Shown here: in pieces, positions 63,914 through 64,000 of the stretch
How the letters are laid out: each line of letters opens with the position of its first letter
Numbering within the stretch: the first letter of the stretch is position 1
Origin: Desulfurispora thermophila DSM 16022
Lineage (GTDB): Bacteria; Bacillota; Desulfotomaculia; Desulfotomaculales; Desulfurisporaceae
Assembly: GCF_000376385.1 (NCBI RefSeq)
Contig: NZ_AQWN01000004.1
Coordinates: forward strand, 62,001-126,000
Length of the DNA stretch: 64,000 nucleotides
Direction of reading: 5' to 3'
The notes under the pieces: model-generated
Databases searched by the model: none
Told to the model about the DNA's origin: nothing
Seen by the model: only the letters and a program-made list of their open reading frames with translations
Translations under genes and position numbers: made by a program

Positions 63914-64000
63914 GTGAAGGAACAACCACCAAACACTGCTTTTGCTTATCTTGCCGGGCGCATTGACAAAATGCTGGTCCCGGCCCTGCTCTTTTTTTTG
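63914..64000 (+). CDS. Unidentified protein, partial (runs off the window end)
   Basis: Only 29 codons are visible, from GTG 63914 behind GAGGTG. The peptide MKEQPPNTAFAYLAGRIDKM then LVPALLFF leads into a hydrophobic stretch, so a membrane protein is likely. It follows the second TSUP gene by 40 nt and may share its operon. Confidence 0.5.
   Translation, partial: MKEQPPNTAFAYLAGRIDKMLVPALLFFL

Overview
The window looks like chromosome of a spore-forming, anaerobic, fairly GC-rich member of the Bacillota, most likely Peptococcaceae / Desulfotomaculum-like. This is inferred from gene content: spo0M, a spore photoproduct lyase of clostridial type, a 4-hydroxybutyryl-CoA dehydratase / beta-oxidation cluster under a sigma-54 activator, an FmdE-domain protein, tandem FeoA proteins and a tungsten-enzyme-type radical SAM maturase. 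No rRNA, CRISPR array, phage or intact IS was seen. One tRNA (Lys, CTT) is present.

Layout. 1-1.4 kb: a Fur-boxed operon of a soluble chemoreceptor-like protein and two FeoA proteins. 1.5-7.5 kb: a glycerophosphodiester / glycerol-3-phosphate locus (GlpQ lipoprotein, PhnD-like lipoprotein, NarL-type two-component pair, GlpT). 7.6-12.6 kb: an accessory region of secreted YcdB-type and small membrane proteins, with duplicated leaders, a frameshifted gene and decayed paralogue fragments. 12.6-28.2 kb: a large acyl-CoA regulon around a PrpR_N/PAS/sigma-54 activator (21.0-23.0 kb). Three units carry sigma-54-like -24/-12 promoters: the lone hbd at 12.7 kb, the leftward operon thiolase / acyl-CoA dehydrogenase / 4-hydroxybutyryl-CoA dehydratase / enoyl-CoA hydratase / large acyl-CoA dehydrogenase, and the rightward operon hbd2 / acyl-CoA dehydrogenase / thiolase-like / HMG-CoA-synthase-like / DUF35. 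Together these can take butyryl-CoA or 4-hydroxybutyryl-CoA through crotonyl-CoA, 3-hydroxybutyryl-CoA and acetoacetyl-CoA to acetyl-CoA. A small palindromic repeat occurs three times in this cluster and once beside gdhA.

28.2-34.2 kb: an AT-rich island with a broken metallo-beta-lactamase-fold gene and a Phd/ParE toxin-antitoxin pair, then a frameshifted PEP-synthase / rifampicin-phosphotransferase-like gene and its TetR regulator with a clear operator. 34.3-37.8 kb: ECF sigma / anti-sigma / ABC exporter operon. 38-44.4 kb: broken Uma2 gene, then an attenuator-like leader and a five-gene nickel/peptide-type ABC importer plus a PepSY-type membrane protein. 44.5-47.2 kb: gene debris, spo0M, and a HepT/MntA toxin-antitoxin pair. 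47.4-52.1 kb: CCA-adding-type enzyme, HD protein, folP-folB-folK. 52.2-56.9 kb: spore photoproduct lyase, glutamate dehydrogenase, SGNH hydrolase, radical SAM maturase. 57-59.9 kb: OmpR-type two-component system with a Met/Gly/His-rich sensor loop, and an Hsp20. 60-64 kb: tRNA-Lys, a truncated MFS gene, and an FmdE protein with two TauE/SafE permeases.

Several genes are broken by apparent single-base frameshifts (about 8180, 28915, 32750 and 38035). They may be true pseudogenes or assembly errors; reads would decide.
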